DNA of 64,000 bases, from positions 1 through 64,000 of the forward strand of contig NZ_AXWV01000015.1 of the NCBI RefSeq assembly GCF_000482845.1, written 5' to 3'. This DNA is from Anaerobiospirillum succiniciproducens DSM 6400 (GTDB lineage: Bacteria; Pseudomonadota; Gammaproteobacteria; Enterobacterales; Succinivibrionaceae). The notes beneath the pieces are model-generated. The model had not been told where the DNA came from, did not search any database, and saw nothing but the letters and a program-made list of their open reading frames with translations. Shown here piece after piece: positions 27,621 to 38,699 of the stretch. Each line of letters starts with the position of its first letter. Position 1 is the first letter of the stretch. The translations under genes were made by a program, and so were the position numbers.

Positions 27621-29708
27621 TTTCTTCTCTAGTAGAAATAGATTTCTTAGCGCTTCACTTATGACACTTTAAAGACATTAGTCCTAAGCTAATGGCTTAT
27701 ATATTTATATTGTCTTTTGCTATTGGAACTAACCACGGCCACAGATAATCAGCATGGAATTGTCTTAGTGAAGCGTCATTCACACCCTCGTGATTTTTCC
27801 CCTGCTTGCTTTTACCAAGACACCATCACAACAGATTAATCATCACATACTCTCATTGTGTCTACAATTTTCATCTAGCACCATGCTAAAAAGGCAACAT
27901 TACCGGACGTAGCCCACTATATTGATCGCCTTTAGCATTGCGAACAACAGTTAGCAGCCTATCTCTACTGGGCAATTGAATGAACTAGTGCTTAGTACTA
28001 ACACTACAGTATCGACCAAATAGTCATGGCTAGTTTAGCCAACATAACAAAACAAAACAGACCTGCTGCTCACTACTACCTTTATATGTCCTTCCTCGTT
28101 AACTGAAAGCATGTGCTCGTGATGACTGTTTGAAAATTTGGGTCACCTTCAAGCTATTAAAGCAGCGGCTTCTTAATTGGCCTGGCTCCCTGTCACCAGC
28201 CATGGCTATAAGCAAGAGGTTAAGATTCATGAGATACCTCGGCTCGTACGTAAAGCTCACTAATTTGTTTACTAAGACCATAAGCTCTTTTGCCTACATG
28301 AAAGATAGTATTTGGTACTACGTTAGCTACTGATTCTAAGCTTACCTAATCGACTCACTGATCTGCCCCTCTATATATACTGGAATCATGTGACGCCCAT
28401 AGCTATGGCACAGCCATCACCTGCAGTTAATGACTTTATCGACAAGTCACTTGGGAGTCATAGCAATATGTGCAGCTGCACGAGTGTATATGCTCGTGTA
28501 TCGATGGCCATATGAATAATGCTGCCTATATATATCAATCTTGATGAGGAGTATTTGTATGGACAGCACGGCACCTTGCTAGTTGCACTGCGGCTTGGCC
28601 AGAATTAATGAATCTATACATAGTTCCTGAAATCACTTGTACTGCTTGGCGGCAGTTAATTGCTTTTTAGCAGTTGATTGCTTTTTGTACGGCCAAATGG
28701 TGCTGGTAATTGAGGTAGTTTGCAAGATTTGCATAACAATGAATGAAATAACAGTCAGTTTTTAAAGTTTGATGGCTTATATTCAATCGATATGGCACTT
28801 TTGCTGAGGTAAGTTTGCGTAACTTGTATGTAAGTTAGTAGGCTTGAAAGGCGTACATACGCCAGACTCGCCGTTTTAGGTTCAAAAACGATAAAAATGA
28901 TAGTTGTTTTCAGTATAAATGTAGTGATCTTTTGGTAGAATTGTTTTGAGCTTTTCTCCTGTGATGCTGTAACTAGTTTCACTTTTTGCTAGTCAAAATA
29001 TCCGCACGCTTTTCTTGATTGTCTGCATAAGCAGTGGCATACTTGACGCGTGAGATACGTCACAACTTTCTCATTAAAGCTCAATACAATGAGAGATGCA
29101 TCTCAGCTTTAGTTTAGCACTGTAAACTTCACTGTATTGTTTTAATACAATTTCGTTTTAAGTGTTGAATTTGCAAGAGATAATGCTCTATCATTGTCAA
29201 ATCATGCCTATCTGTATGGTTGAACAGTATTAGGCTAAAGATTTTTGTCCTCACGCAGGTTCAATGGAGCAAATGCTACTAAGCTGATATCCAAAGACTT
29301 GTTCCAGACCCTTCTTTCATTGTTGTGGCTGGATAGAGAGCAAGGAGTTAGATTTATCTTTAACTAGCTTGCTATTTCTACGAGGGCGGCACTGCAACAA
29401 TATCAACGTACAAAGTAATTTTAAACTTTGATGTTCAGGTTTATAAACCTAAAGTTGCCTTCGTGCTTTCACATGCTTACAAATGGAGTTTAGGTTCTTC
29501 AGATATACAGTTTATTCTGTGTTCTGGCGAGCCTTTTATAGTCAACAACTATCGGTGGCCAATGTTTTTGCCGCTAATGAGTATGCAATAGTTTTTTGTA
29601 TTCTCAGGCATAAGCAGCACTACCATAATCAGACGAGCATAATGCATTCATAAGAGTGATGGGCCTCTTTTGCTTTTTTATTCTTGTGAGTGGTCAGGGT
29701 AGACACAT
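27621..29708. other. Gene-free stretch, 2.1 kb, before the first chemoreceptor
   Basis: No supported gene. A truncated copy of the recurrent word (GTTAATTGCT) lies at about 28654. Short open frames around 28100-28330 overlap on both strands and look like chance. The receptor promoter could not be fixed. Confidence 0.45.
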
Positions 29709-31322
29709 ATGAACTTATTTAAACTGGACTCTATTAAGGGTAAGCTCTTAGCGTGCTTCACCTTAGTACTGGTTTTATCATGTACCATTTCTGCTATTGC
29801 CATTAGTAATCTGTACTCTGGCATTAAGACTGCGGGCCATCTGCAAACTGAAGTTGTAGCATCCTTTGCCCGTATTAATAAAGCGCAGGCTGATATCAGT
29901 AATACTAACTCTGCCTTAATCGCCTACCTCACTCCAAACATGCAGAATGATGCTAATCAGCGTGCTGTTAGTAACTGCATTCGCGATATGAATCAGTCTG
30001 TTGGTGCATTAGTTGGCGCAACCAATGAGACTAGACCTCTTGTCGAGAACATTAAGAACCATGCTCGTATAATTGCAGACATCTACGAAAAGGACATTAC
30101 TAACCTCATTCGCAATAACCGTCCTTTTGAGGCTTTAGAGCTTTACTTAAACAAGATTGCTCCAGCTGCTGATATTATTTCTGCTGATGTTGAGACCCTA
30201 GTTCAGCGTCGCGTTAATGACATCGTAAGTTCTTCTGATGAACTTATTCAGACCAAGACCCTGACTGTTGTTATCATCTTAACTATCATTCAGATCATCA
30301 TCTCCCTGTCTATTGCTGTATTCATCTCTGGCAATATTCAGAAGGCAATTTCCAAGCAGGTTGCTAATCTGCAGGCTCTTGAAAGCGGTGACTTCACCAT
30401 CCGCTTTGAGCAGTCAAGCAATGACGAGTTTGGTGTTCTCAACGACACCATGCGTAACATGACCGAGAAACTGCGTGAAACCCTTAAGGATGTTATCGGT
30501 CTTTCTAACGAGATCAACCAGTCTATGACCCAGGTTGAGAGCAGCTCAACCAACATTTGTGAGCAGATGAATTCTGCTCAGAGCCAAGCTGTTACTGTTG
30601 CAGCTGCGGCTGACGAGATGGTTGCTACTACTCAGAACATTGCTAAGAACTGCTCTGACGCTGCTAAGTCCGCTGAAGACTCTTCTAACCTCACCAACGA
30701 GGGTATGGAGTTAGTTAACTCTGCTATGAACTCCATCATGTCTCAGTACGAGCAGATGAAGCAGAACGCCGCAGCTATGAAGACCTTGGTAGACCAGGCT
30801 CAGACCATTGGCTCTATTGTTGGCACCATTGACGAGATCGCAGCTCAGACCAACTTACTGGCTCTTAACGCCGCTATTGAGGCAGCTCGTGCCGGTTCAG
30901 CAGGTCGTGGATTTGCTGTGGTTGCTGACGAAGTTCGTGCTTTAGCAACTCGTACCACTGCATCTACCACTGAGATTCGTGGCATGGTTGACCGTATTCA
31001 GGCTCAGACCACTCACGCTACCGAAGATATGCAGTCTAACCTCGAGAGCATGTCTACTCTGGCATCTGATTCTACTCATGTTCGAGAGACTCTTGAGAGC
31101 ATCTTAAACTACGCTCAGGAAGTAAACTCTCAGATCACTCAGATTGCTACTGCAGCTGAGCAGCAGTCTTCTGCAAGCACCGAGATCTCCAACAATATGC
31201 AGGAAATCACCCATACCTCTAACAGCGTAAATCAGATTGCTTTAGACGCACGTCAGCTCTCTGTAACCACTGCTGAGCGTTTAGAGAACCTGCTCGACGA
31301 TCTCAAGTTCTTCAAGATCTAA
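29709..31322 (+). CDS. Methyl-accepting chemotaxis protein
   Basis: A 537-aa chemoreceptor of the inner membrane. TM1 is about residues 12-33 ([20 protein letters not shown]), a helical four-helix-bundle-type sensor follows (about 34-180), TM2 is about 183-208 ([20 protein letters not shown]), then HAMP (about 209-262) and the signalling hairpin. The conserved tip [22 protein letters not shown] starts near residue 374, followed by [18 protein letters not shown]. There is no C-terminal CheR-docking pentapeptide; it ends FFKI. The ligand is unknown. It is 1.4 kb upstream of a second receptor with the same layout. The ribosome site is weak (CAGGG). An intrinsic terminator follows. Confidence 0.93.
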   Translation: MNLFKLDSIKGKLLACFTLVLVLSCTISAIAISNLYSGIKTAGHLQTEVVASFARINKAQADISNTNSALIAYLTPNMQNDANQRAVSNCIRDMNQSVGALVGATNETRPLVENIKNHARIIADIYEKDITNLIRNNRPFEALELYLNKIAPAADIISADVETLVQRRVNDIVSSSDELIQTKTLTVVIILTIIQIIISLSIAVFISGNIQKAISKQVANLQALESGDFTIRFEQSSNDEFGVLNDTMRNMTEKLRETLKDVIGLSNEINQSMTQVESSSTNICEQMNSAQSQAVTVAAAADEMVATTQNIAKNCSDAAKSAEDSSNLTNEGMELVNSAMNSIMSQYEQMKQNAAAMKTLVDQAQTIGSIVGTIDEIAAQTNLLALNAAIEAARAGSAGRGFAVVADEVRALATRTTASTTEIRGMVDRIQAQTTHATEDMQSNLESMSTLASDSTHVRETLESILNYAQEVNSQITQIATAAEQQSSASTEISNNMQEITHTSNSVNQIALDARQLSVTTAERLENLLDDLKFFKI

Positions 31323-31344
31323 AAGAAAATTTCTATTCACACTT

Positions 31345-31362
31345 GCATGTTCTAACATGCAC
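31345..31362. other. Perfect 18-nt palindrome after the first chemoreceptor
   Basis: TGCATGTT, CT, AACATGCA, 23 nt past the stop codon and just before the terminator. Confidence 0.4.
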
Positions 31363-31370
31363 CTTATCTC

Positions 31371-31405
31371 AAGCCCATCTTCCTAACAGTCGATGGGCTT
31401 TTTTC
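31371..31405 (+). terminator. Intrinsic terminator of the first chemoreceptor
   Basis: AAGCCCATC, 12-nt loop, GATGGGCTT and a T-run (TTTTTTC). Confidence 0.9.
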
Positions 31406-31810
31406 TGCCAAAACCACGCACCCGCCGCAGCAACTGCAGCAACTGCCGCTCCTTTTACCAGAGAAACCACATCCTGCACTTCACTAACATTTTGCAGAAC
31501 TACCTGCATTAATAAGACACATCCGCAACTGATCGCCATTCTTTAAAGATCACAGATTAAAACGACCAAACAGCCTCCAAGCCTTCAGCCTACGCCCTGT
31601 CCTCACGATCCACGGCAAGTCCCAAATAGCCTTGCCATAATCATTGAGATCGCAAGTTCACAGCCTAAACCCAACGTTATGCCCAACCCATTACCTTAGG
31701 TTGCATGACGTGGATCTGATCCTTACCAGTCGTCTCATCAGATTTGTTGCAGTCAACGATCGACGCCGATTCACGTTGTGCACCGCCTCAGTAGACGATT
31801 TATGCAGTCT

Positions 31811-31821
31811 GTTAATTGCTC
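31811..31821 (+). repeat. Recurrent intergenic word, 11 of 12 (GTTAATTGCTC)
   Basis: It has the CT prefix and differs only at the last base (C for T). Confidence 0.6.
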
Positions 31822-32598
31822 CAACAGCGGTTAAAGATGGATAAGTTGCCTGAACAGTAGTAGGCGCATTCTGCAGTGATCCGGCATGGACGCAGATATG
31901 ATCGCATACATCTATATTGCGTATTTCTTCCTGTTGCGACTGTCTTCTAAATTGCCTGGACATTACTATGCCCTGTTCTACTTTAAAGGCTGATAACGAG
32001 AGATGGTGTTAAGCTTCTATAAGACATTCATCTGCAATGCAGTACTGTGCTTAGCGTACTTAGCATTGATGTATTACTCTAGGCCTGACAGGGCTTTAAT
32101 TGCGCAGACCATGTTAATTTTTACTTCATTCGAGAGTGGTGATCTATGATGCACTAATGCACAGCGATAAAGTGCACTGCTCTGTGCATTATGGGCAGCT
32201 TGCTATAGATTTTGACTAGGCGCGGTATGCTCTGGTTGGACTACACTTTGGGCTATGCACGTATGATAGTGGTGCGCAAAATGCTCTGAGTGTAAATATG
32301 GATCAGTCTATATGAGTGATTATGTTGTCTTTTTTGCAAGGTAAAAATGATTATCATGTAGCATGGTTACAAGTATACAAGTGCACATGTAATTTTACGT
32401 TTAGAACTCTTAAGTTTTAGATAAAGCGCATGTATGCTTGATGTAGGATTTGAAACCATAGTCAGTTCTAATTAAGCTAATGTTATGGTTTTGTAGGCTA
32501 TACACACTATGTTTTATGTATTACACGTCAAAAAGTAGTAAGGCGCTGTGTGCTTTTTTTCACATACAGCATAGTCTTTCTGTTAATATGATAGAGAT

Positions 32599-32616
32599 TA
32601 GTACTCATGAGTACTA
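32599..32616. promoter_or_regulatory. 18-bp perfect palindrome upstream of the second chemoreceptor
   Basis: TAGTACTCATGAGTACTA, 97 bp before the ATG. It is operator-like; the binding protein is unknown. Confidence 0.45.
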
Positions 32617-32647
32617 TGGATGCCATGTAGACTAGCCTTATGGCACT

Positions 32648-32671
32648 TTTTAGAGTCTAACGACTCTAAAA
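32648..32671 (+). promoter_or_regulatory. Leader hairpin of the second chemoreceptor
   Basis: TTTTAGAGTC, TAAC, GACTCTAAAA: a perfect 10-bp stem with tetraloop, ending 42 nt before the start codon. No U-run follows, so it is more likely a 5' leader structure than a terminator. Confidence 0.45.
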
Positions 32672-32713
32672 CGATAGCTAGTTATCTTAGTCACCTGGAA
32701 CTAGGAAAAAATC

Positions 32714-34411
32714 ATGAATTTTATATACGAAGCCCCTTATCCAATTAAGACGAAGCTGCTGATATGTTTTGCCATTGTGCTCATCATGTCATTTGCTGTA
32801 TCTGTTATCTCCGTTACTCAACGTGTAGAGACAGTTAACGCTGCAGTAGACCTTAATCGTAAACTTACTGGTAACTTTACTGTATTAGTCAACACCATGG
32901 AAAAGACTGAAGTATTTAATGCTCAGCTCTTTACCTATCTTGACTCTGAATACACTAATACTGAGCTTCGTAAGACCCTCGAGTCCTCTTTAAACGAAAT
33001 TGCTGAGGGTGTTGATAAGCTCAACGTCAATGATCCTGATACTGGTGTTTATATGCACACCGTAAAGGGCAATGGTATTAAGTATATTGAGTTTATTAAA
33101 CAGAGTGTTTTCCCACTATTTGATGCTGGCAAGCACGCGGATGCTCTGCACAACTATATTCATGATGCTATGCCACTGCTTGAGGGCATGGGTGTTGAGT
33201 ACGGTAAGGCTGTTAAGTCACGCTTCCAACAAATTGATGAAGCTTCAGTGATTTTAACTAACCACAATCCAACTGTATTCATCATCATTTTGACATTCTT
33301 CCAGCTGGTGTTCTCCTTTGCGATCTCCATGGATATTTCTACTTATATTCAGCGCAATGTGACAATTCAGCTCAATGCTCTTACCTCCCTTGCTAAGGGT
33401 GACTTCTCTATTAATGTGAAGCCACAGACTGAAGATGAGTTTGGTCAGCTTACTGAGTCTATGCAGATCATGATTACTAAACTGCGTAGCTCCATGATTG
33501 AGGTAACAACCTTAGCAAGCGCTATTAACGGCTCCATGAATGAGATTGAGCAAAACTCTAATACCATTTGTGATGCTGCAGAAACTGCTCAGACTGAGTG
33601 TGTATCTGTTGCCGCTGCAGCTGAACAGATGGCTGCAACTAACGCTAACATCGCTGAGAACTGCACCACCGCAGCTAAGTCTTCTCAAGAGTCTCACAAG
33701 TTCACTGAGACTGGTATGGAGAATGTTAATACCACTGCAACTTCTGTTACTGAGCAATACGAGCTCATGGAGAAGAATGCAGAAGCTATTCGTGAGTTAG
33801 CCGATGAGGTAGAAAAGATTAGCTCCATCGTAGGCACCATTGACGAGATTGCCTCTCAGACTAACTTACTGGCTCTTAATGCGGCTATTGAGGCTGCTCG
33901 TGCTGGTGAGGCTGGCCGTGGCTTTGCCGTGGTAGCTGATGAGGTGCGTGCTCTTGCAACCCGTACCACAGCATCTACTCAGGAGATTAGAGGCATGGTG
34001 GATCGCATTCAGGCAGATTCTGCTGCTGCAACCACTGCTATGCAGTCTAACCTTGAGAGTATGTCTTTTGTTACTACTGAGTCCGTTGAGCTTAAGTCCA
34101 CCTTAGGACAGGTTATGGAATTAGTAAGTGGCGTAAACGATCAGATTGGTGTGATCGCAACTTCAGCTGAAGAGCAATCTACCTCCTCTGCACAGATCTC
34201 TACCAACATGCAGCGCATTACTGAGTGCACCAAGCAAGTTAACGAGCTTGCTCAAGTATCTCGTAGCGCTTCTGTTGAAAACGCCTCTCGCTGCCAGACT
34301 CTCATTAACAACCTCTCATTCTTCAAGGTTGAGCCAGATCCTGTCGTAGCCAAGGTCGATAATCAGGCACAAAAGCCTGACTACAAGGAAGAGCAACCTT
34401 TAGCCATCTAA
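32714..34411 (+). CDS. Methyl-accepting chemotaxis protein
   Basis: A 565-aa chemoreceptor, paralogous to the one at 29709. TM1 is about residues 13-32 ([20 protein letters not shown]), a periplasmic helical sensor spans about 33-185, TM2 is about 188-208 ([19 protein letters not shown]), then HAMP and the signalling domain with tip [27 protein letters not shown] near residue 376. The C-terminus runs past the FFKV position into a 30-residue charged tail ([17 protein letters not shown]) that lacks a CheR pentapeptide. AGGA precedes the ATG. Sensor domains of the two receptors differ much more than their signalling domains, so they likely sense different ligands. Confidence 0.93.
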   Translation: MNFIYEAPYPIKTKLLICFAIVLIMSFAVSVISVTQRVETVNAAVDLNRKLTGNFTVLVNTMEKTEVFNAQLFTYLDSEYTNTELRKTLESSLNEIAEGVDKLNVNDPDTGVYMHTVKGNGIKYIEFIKQSVFPLFDAGKHADALHNYIHDAMPLLEGMGVEYGKAVKSRFQQIDEASVILTNHNPTVFIIILTFFQLVFSFAISMDISTYIQRNVTIQLNALTSLAKGDFSINVKPQTEDEFGQLTESMQIMITKLRSSMIEVTTLASAINGSMNEIEQNSNTICDAAETAQTECVSVAAAAEQMAATNANIAENCTTAAKSSQESHKFTETGMENVNTTATSVTEQYELMEKNAEAIRELADEVEKISSIVGTIDEIASQTNLLALNAAIEAARAGEAGRGFAVVADEVRALATRTTASTQEIRGMVDRIQADSAAATTAMQSNLESMSFVTTESVELKSTLGQVMELVSGVNDQIGVIATSAEEQSTSSAQISTNMQRITECTKQVNELAQVSRSASVENASRCQTLINNLSFFKVEPDPVVAKVDNQAQKPDYKEEQPLAI

Positions 34412-34435
34412 CTAGACTGCTTCCCATCATATTTC

Positions 34436-34468
34436 AAGGCCCAGTTGGACACCATCCTTCTGGGCCTT
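34436..34468 (+). terminator. Terminator of the second chemoreceptor
   Basis: AAGGCCCAG, 15-nt loop, CTGGGCCTT: nine perfect pairs, followed by GTCATTTG rather than a pure U-run. Confidence 0.65.
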
Positions 34469-35318
34469 GTCATTTGTATACCCACTGCGGATCTTCCCAT
34501 TTGTAAACCGCCATAAGCACCTCCTCGTTCGTATCCCTTCCACCAGGATCCTGCCATTATCACCTCCTTGCTCGGACCCTTTCCACCTGGATCTTGTCAT
34601 TTCACTGAGTTCTCCATTGCATGGCCATTTGCAAGCCATCTTGCTGCACCTTGTCATGGTTGATACCGCCACTAACGGATGAGCTCAATTAGCGACTCAC
34701 TTTAGCGAGCCACTACCTCTGCCTAGAAATTTAGAAGCCTATTTATATAGCCCATAAGTGGTCGAGTGCTTTGTGCAGCAAAATCATGGTTGCTCTGGGT
34801 CGATTGTGCTTGAGGTGTGTGCGTAGCATTGCTAAGTCATCGCAGTTGCCATTTGTGAAACTTGGGCTAATGCTTTGGTCGCAAAACCTTAGCTTGCAAG
34901 TTTTTGCAGTCACCGGCCGTAAACTATTGCATTTTTATGACTAAATTGGACTATGGTTGTTATCTAGCCCTTGATCTTTGTTAATGGACTTGTAAGAGGC
35001 TTGTTTATCGCAAAGGTTTAGATATCTGCTGGGTTTTGGGTGTTTTGCAGCTGTTTGGTAGCTATGTGGCGTGTATGGGCTTATATTTGGGATTGATGCG
35101 TGTAAATGACCGCGTATGATGGATGTCTGTGATGTGTGAAGTTAAATGAGGTACCCGTGTATTTTTGTTATGAATAGGCGTTGAGACATGCTAACATACG
35201 ATGACACTCTACTAGGCTATGTCATTAAAATGCGAGGGCACGATAAAGGTGCTTTAGATGATGTGGTCAGTGCGTATGTAGAGTCATTGTTGTCGATACA
35301 TGATTTTGAGGCCAAAAG
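34469..35318. other. Gene-free stretch with degenerate tandem units
   Basis: 34464-34665 contains five loosely repeated units around (G)GATCYTGYCATTT, for example GGATCTTCCCATTTG, GGATCCTGCCATTAT and GGATCTTGTCATTTC. The remainder to 35318 shows nothing recognisable. Confidence 0.45.
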
Positions 35319-37640
35319 ATGCGTAAAGCTAATAAAGCGGCATTTACGAGTCGCCGTTATCGTGAGCTCATGCAGAACAATCGCTTTGAGTGCTATAAGC
35401 ACATGGATGCTAATCCAAGCGAAGATGTTGAAATTTGCCCTCACCATCATGCATTCTACGAAATTATCTTTATCGTAGAAGGTGACTTCTACTACGAGGT
35501 CGAAGGTCGTCCGTATCACCTCTCTCGTGGCGATGTCATCTTAATTGATGAGCTGCAATTCCACCGTGGTCTTATTAACCATTCTCAAGGTTATGAGCGT
35601 TACGCGCTGTGGATTCATCCAAAGTACATGCAAAGACTTGCTAAGCGTTTTCCTAAGCTTGATCCGCAGTACTGCTTCTTACAGCTTAACTCCGATAACA
35701 ACAATATTCTCCATTTAGACGATGCCTCTTTCTCTGAGCTTAATCACGACCTTTCACGTCTATTCTTAAGCTTCTGGTCAAAAACTCCATCTGATGAGGT
35801 TCTCTCAGAGTCTTACTTTGCCATTATCTTAACTAAGCTCAATCAGATTGTGCATCGCATGCAGGCTGGTGAGGAGATTCCAACCATTTCAGCTACCTCC
35901 ATGAATCACTCCGAGTCTGCCATTGATATCACCTCTAAGGCCTTTGCTGCTGTATACAATCAGCCGCATGCACTTGGTTCATCTGAGCTTCTAGAGCAAT
36001 ATGCTCCTGACGGCTATATCACTCCTGCAGCGCAGTCACCACTGATCACTCATCCTGAGTTTCATAGTGCCCCTGGTCAGTCTCATGAAGTAGTTTCAGC
36101 TGTTGAGATCGCCAACTCTGGAATCACAGGTCATGCTGAGGCTAAGGGTGAGCATATTGATACAGCGCAAGCGTCATCAGTAACTGAGGGCATGGCCTCG
36201 TATAACAGCATGGGCACTTATGAGCTCAATTCACCTGAAAGACAAAGAGCTGATGCTGCGCGTCAAGCTGCTGCAGCTCATGTACCAAATGGTGGTGCGC
36301 ATACTGCTGATAGCGCCTATCTAAGCGTTTCAGGTCATCAGGATCTGTCACCAAACCTTGCCTCACTGCCTCAAGAGATGATTGAGAAGCACCGTGCTGC
36401 CCTGCCAAGCAATATTGCTTCAACAGGACGCCGTGGCTCTTCTACACCATATGGTTTTGGCTATCGCTCTACAGATAATCTCCACTCAGCTTTAGAGGCT
36501 CTCAACTTCAATTACGATGAAGATAAATTCTTAAACGCTGGTGTAGCTGCTACCTTGAGTTTAGTTTCTTTTGCCTCAAGCCTTGGTACTAATGTTCACA
36601 ATCCACCTGCAGAAGATATCTCTATCTTTGATGTAGACCCTGAGAGTGATGACAATTACGTACTCAATGAAGGCGGCATTCCTAACGATGGCACTGAGTA
36701 TCAAGATGTCTATGTAGACACAGTATCTCATGCTCCTCACCATGGTCAGTTAAACTCTCATGCGCATGATGACTTATTAACCGCTCATGCTAATGAAGAT
36801 CCACTACATCAAGCCCATCCACATGTAGACTCATTAAATCGTACACAGGATGGTCATTTAGTGGATAGATCCGTGATGAGCTGCGATAGTTACGTACAAG
36901 GTATTAACTACGACAGCACTCAGTTTGGTCCTATTGCCAATAGCGTGCGCTACTCACACTCACGTACTCCAAACGCCATCTTAAGTGCAGACAGTGTTAC
37001 CACCTCTCAAGCACTCGTAGGTCGCCTTAAAAGAAATAAGGACAGTGCAGCAGCTGTTGGTCTGCAACAAGATGGTAAGTTCCATACTCTCCTCATGCAG
37101 GCTGAAGGTGCCACCCCTGCTCCTATTCGTGAGCATCAGAGTGCTCTTAACAAGCAAGCTAATGTTCAGAGCTCACCTGTAGCTTCTGCTAATGACGTTG
37201 ATTTAGATTACGATGAGATGAACTTAGACATTAAACTCTCTGAGCGTCTCAAGTTATCCGCCCTGCTCCAGCACATTAATCTGCATATTAACGAAAACTT
37301 AAGTCTTGATGAGCTTGCGCAGCGCTTTAACCTCTCCAAGTTCTATCTAACTAGACGCTTTAAGGAGCTTACAGGTCTGTCGCTGCATCAGTTCATCGTT
37401 AAAAAGCGCTTAACTCGTGCTCGTTACCTCATCTCAGTTGGTACTGATCCATACTGCGCTGCAGTAGAAGCAGGCTTTAATAACTACTCCCACTTCTCAC
37501 GTACCTTTAAAGCCTACTTTGGTCAAAACCCAAGTACCATCCCTCAAGCTAACAAGCTCCATGAGGGCGTGCAAGATCGTACCGCTCCGGTCACCAAGGT
37601 CAATGAGACTCGACCAAGCCCAGATCACCTCAAGAGCTGA
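35319..37640 (+). CDS. AraC-family regulator with a roughly 430-residue low-complexity linker
   Basis: 773 aa, against about 280-310 for the family. An N-terminal cupin sensor (residues about 25-125) shows CPHHHAFYEIIFIVEGDFYY and LSRGDVILIDELQFHRG. The C-terminal double helix-turn-helix (about 640-745) reads NENLSLDELAQRFNLSKFYL, TRRFKELTGLSLHQFI and RLTRARYLISVGTDPYCAAV, then GFNNYSHFSRTFKAYFGQNP, all well conserved. Between them, about residues 195-630 are rich in Ser/Ala/His/Asp/Asn with no fold I recognise, and the frame is uninterrupted. The start has GAGG 7 nt upstream. It probably responds to a carbohydrate-like ligand, but targets are unknown; no sugar operon is adjacent. Confidence 0.88.
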   Translation: MRKANKAAFTSRRYRELMQNNRFECYKHMDANPSEDVEICPHHHAFYEIIFIVEGDFYYEVEGRPYHLSRGDVILIDELQFHRGLINHSQGYERYALWIHPKYMQRLAKRFPKLDPQYCFLQLNSDNNNILHLDDASFSELNHDLSRLFLSFWSKTPSDEVLSESYFAIILTKLNQIVHRMQAGEEIPTISATSMNHSESAIDITSKAFAAVYNQPHALGSSELLEQYAPDGYITPAAQSPLITHPEFHSAPGQSHEVVSAVEIANSGITGHAEAKGEHIDTAQASSVTEGMASYNSMGTYELNSPERQRADAARQAAAAHVPNGGAHTADSAYLSVSGHQDLSPNLASLPQEMIEKHRAALPSNIASTGRRGSSTPYGFGYRSTDNLHSALEALNFNYDEDKFLNAGVAATLSLVSFASSLGTNVHNPPAEDISIFDVDPESDDNYVLNEGGIPNDGTEYQDVYVDTVSHAPHHGQLNSHAHDDLLTAHANEDPLHQAHPHVDSLNRTQDGHLVDRSVMSCDSYVQGINYDSTQFGPIANSVRYSHSRTPNAILSADSVTTSQALVGRLKRNKDSAAAVGLQQDGKFHTLLMQAEGATPAPIREHQSALNKQANVQSSPVASANDVDLDYDEMNLDIKLSERLKLSALLQHINLHINENLSLDELAQRFNLSKFYLTRRFKELTGLSLHQFIVKKRLTRARYLISVGTDPYCAAVEAGFNNYSHFSRTFKAYFGQNPSTIPQANKLHEGVQDRTAPVTKVNETRPSPDHLKS

Positions 37641-37669
37641 TCCTCAGAAAAACAAAGACCTCATCCCAA

Positions 37670-37693
37670 GGCCATAGCTCATAGGCTATGGCC
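37670..37693 (+). terminator. Hairpin at the 3' end of the AraC gene
   Basis: GGCCATAGC, 6-nt loop, GCTATGGCC. There is no U-run, so this may be a Rho-dependent or processed end. Confidence 0.4.
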
Positions 37694-37976
37694 ACCACAG
37701 CAATTCCTCAGTCATCGCCTCACCACGACCCACGCCGCATAAAGCAACTAGCATTTACATCCGGCATTCTCTTCTCAAATCTCCACCCACAAAAGACAAA
37801 GAAAAGAGTATGCAAATATGACCTGCCCAAATGTCCGCAGTTCATCTAGCAAAATTCAACCTTCACAACAATGCCAATATCATCAGCCACAGAGGCATCA
37901 CGTCTTGCGCAGCTTTATACTCGAACCTAATACGTACCTTGTGCGAGGCACTAGTTAATCAGTCATCCCAATTCAA

Positions 37977-37988
37977 AGAGCAATTAAC
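37977..37988 (-). repeat. Recurrent intergenic word GTTAATTGCTCT (inverse)
   Basis: Exact 12-mer with the CT prefix on the minus strand. It is the one copy clearly opposed to the nearest upstream gene. Confidence 0.7.
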
Positions 37989-38374
37989 AGCAAGATCACA
38001 GCAGTAGACCAATAGTCTTTTCAAACCAACGCAACCACGATTAGCGCCTTGCAAGCAGTCAAATGCAAGCAAAAATATAACAGCCGAAAACACTGCAATC
38101 AACAATTACCATAATGAGCTGCTAAAGCGCTTCTTGCCTTTAGCCACGTCTCACTGCTTGCTCTGCACAAAGGGATAGCCGCTAGCACTTTGAGCTGCTC
38201 CCCTTCATGCTCTAATGCAGAGTAAACTCTTGCTACAATTCATGGGGCTAAAGAGTGATAGATGTGGTTTGCGGTGGCATCATGCGCTTAGATATGGCAT
38301 GTTGAGGCGCATGACTGTAGAATATGCAGCAGTTTTGCAGCATGAGCTGCCTATTGCAGTTGGAGTTACTACTT

Positions 38375-38680
38375 ATGTACACTGGCAACCACGAACAGAT
38401 TTTAGAGAAGATTGCTACTCTCAACGAGACCTTAGCTAAGATGATTGCAGCAGCCGATAAAGATGCTGATGTTGATCCTAAGGTATTAGATATTCGTTGC
38501 AAGACCATCAAGCAGATGATCATGGAAGTAGACAACTCTTTAGGCGATCTGCACGACATGCTCGATACCATGCAAGAGTATGATGAGGAGAACTGGCCAA
38601 AGGGCGTCAAACTCGTTGATGAGCTTGAGTCTAACACCCAAAAGCTCGTCGAGTACCTCCGTTCCATTGGCAAGTACTAA
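38375..38680 (+). CDS. Small acidic helical protein, unknown
   Basis: 101 aa starting MYTGNHEQILEKIATLNETL. I chose the ATG at 38375 because GGAG lies 8 nt upstream; an earlier in-frame ATG at 38324 would add 17 residues with no ribosome site. The protein is acidic and mostly helical (LAKMIAAADKDADVDPKVLD, IRCKTIKQMIMEVDNSLGD), with a C-terminal helix ELESNTQKLVEYLRSIGKY, suggesting a small helical bundle. No family is recognised. A copy of the recurrent 12-mer begins 8 nt after the stop. Confidence 0.6.
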   Translation: MYTGNHEQILEKIATLNETLAKMIAAADKDADVDPKVLDIRCKTIKQMIMEVDNSLGDLHDMLDTMQEYDEENWPKGVKLVDELESNTQKLVEYLRSIGKY

Positions 38681-38687
38681 TCCTCCT

Positions 38688-38699
38688 GTTAATTGCTCT
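38688..38699 (+). repeat. Recurrent intergenic word GTTAATTGCTCT
   Basis: Exact 12-mer with the CT prefix, 8 nt past the stop of the 101-aa gene, in its sense direction. Confidence 0.75.

Larger units (their letters stand above)
31406..32713. other. Gene-free stretch between the two chemoreceptors
   Basis: About 1.3 kb. It holds one copy of the recurrent word (31811), an 18-bp palindrome (32599-32616) and a 10-bp hairpin (32648-32671) listed separately. An open frame near 31691-31963 on the minus strand has no recognisable content. Confidence 0.45.
37641..38374. other. Gene-free stretch after the AraC regulator
   Basis: It holds a perfect 9-bp hairpin at 37670-37693 (GGCCATAGC/GCTATGGCC), 30 nt past the stop and without a U-run, and an inverse copy of the recurrent word at 37977-37988. 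Confidence 0.45.
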
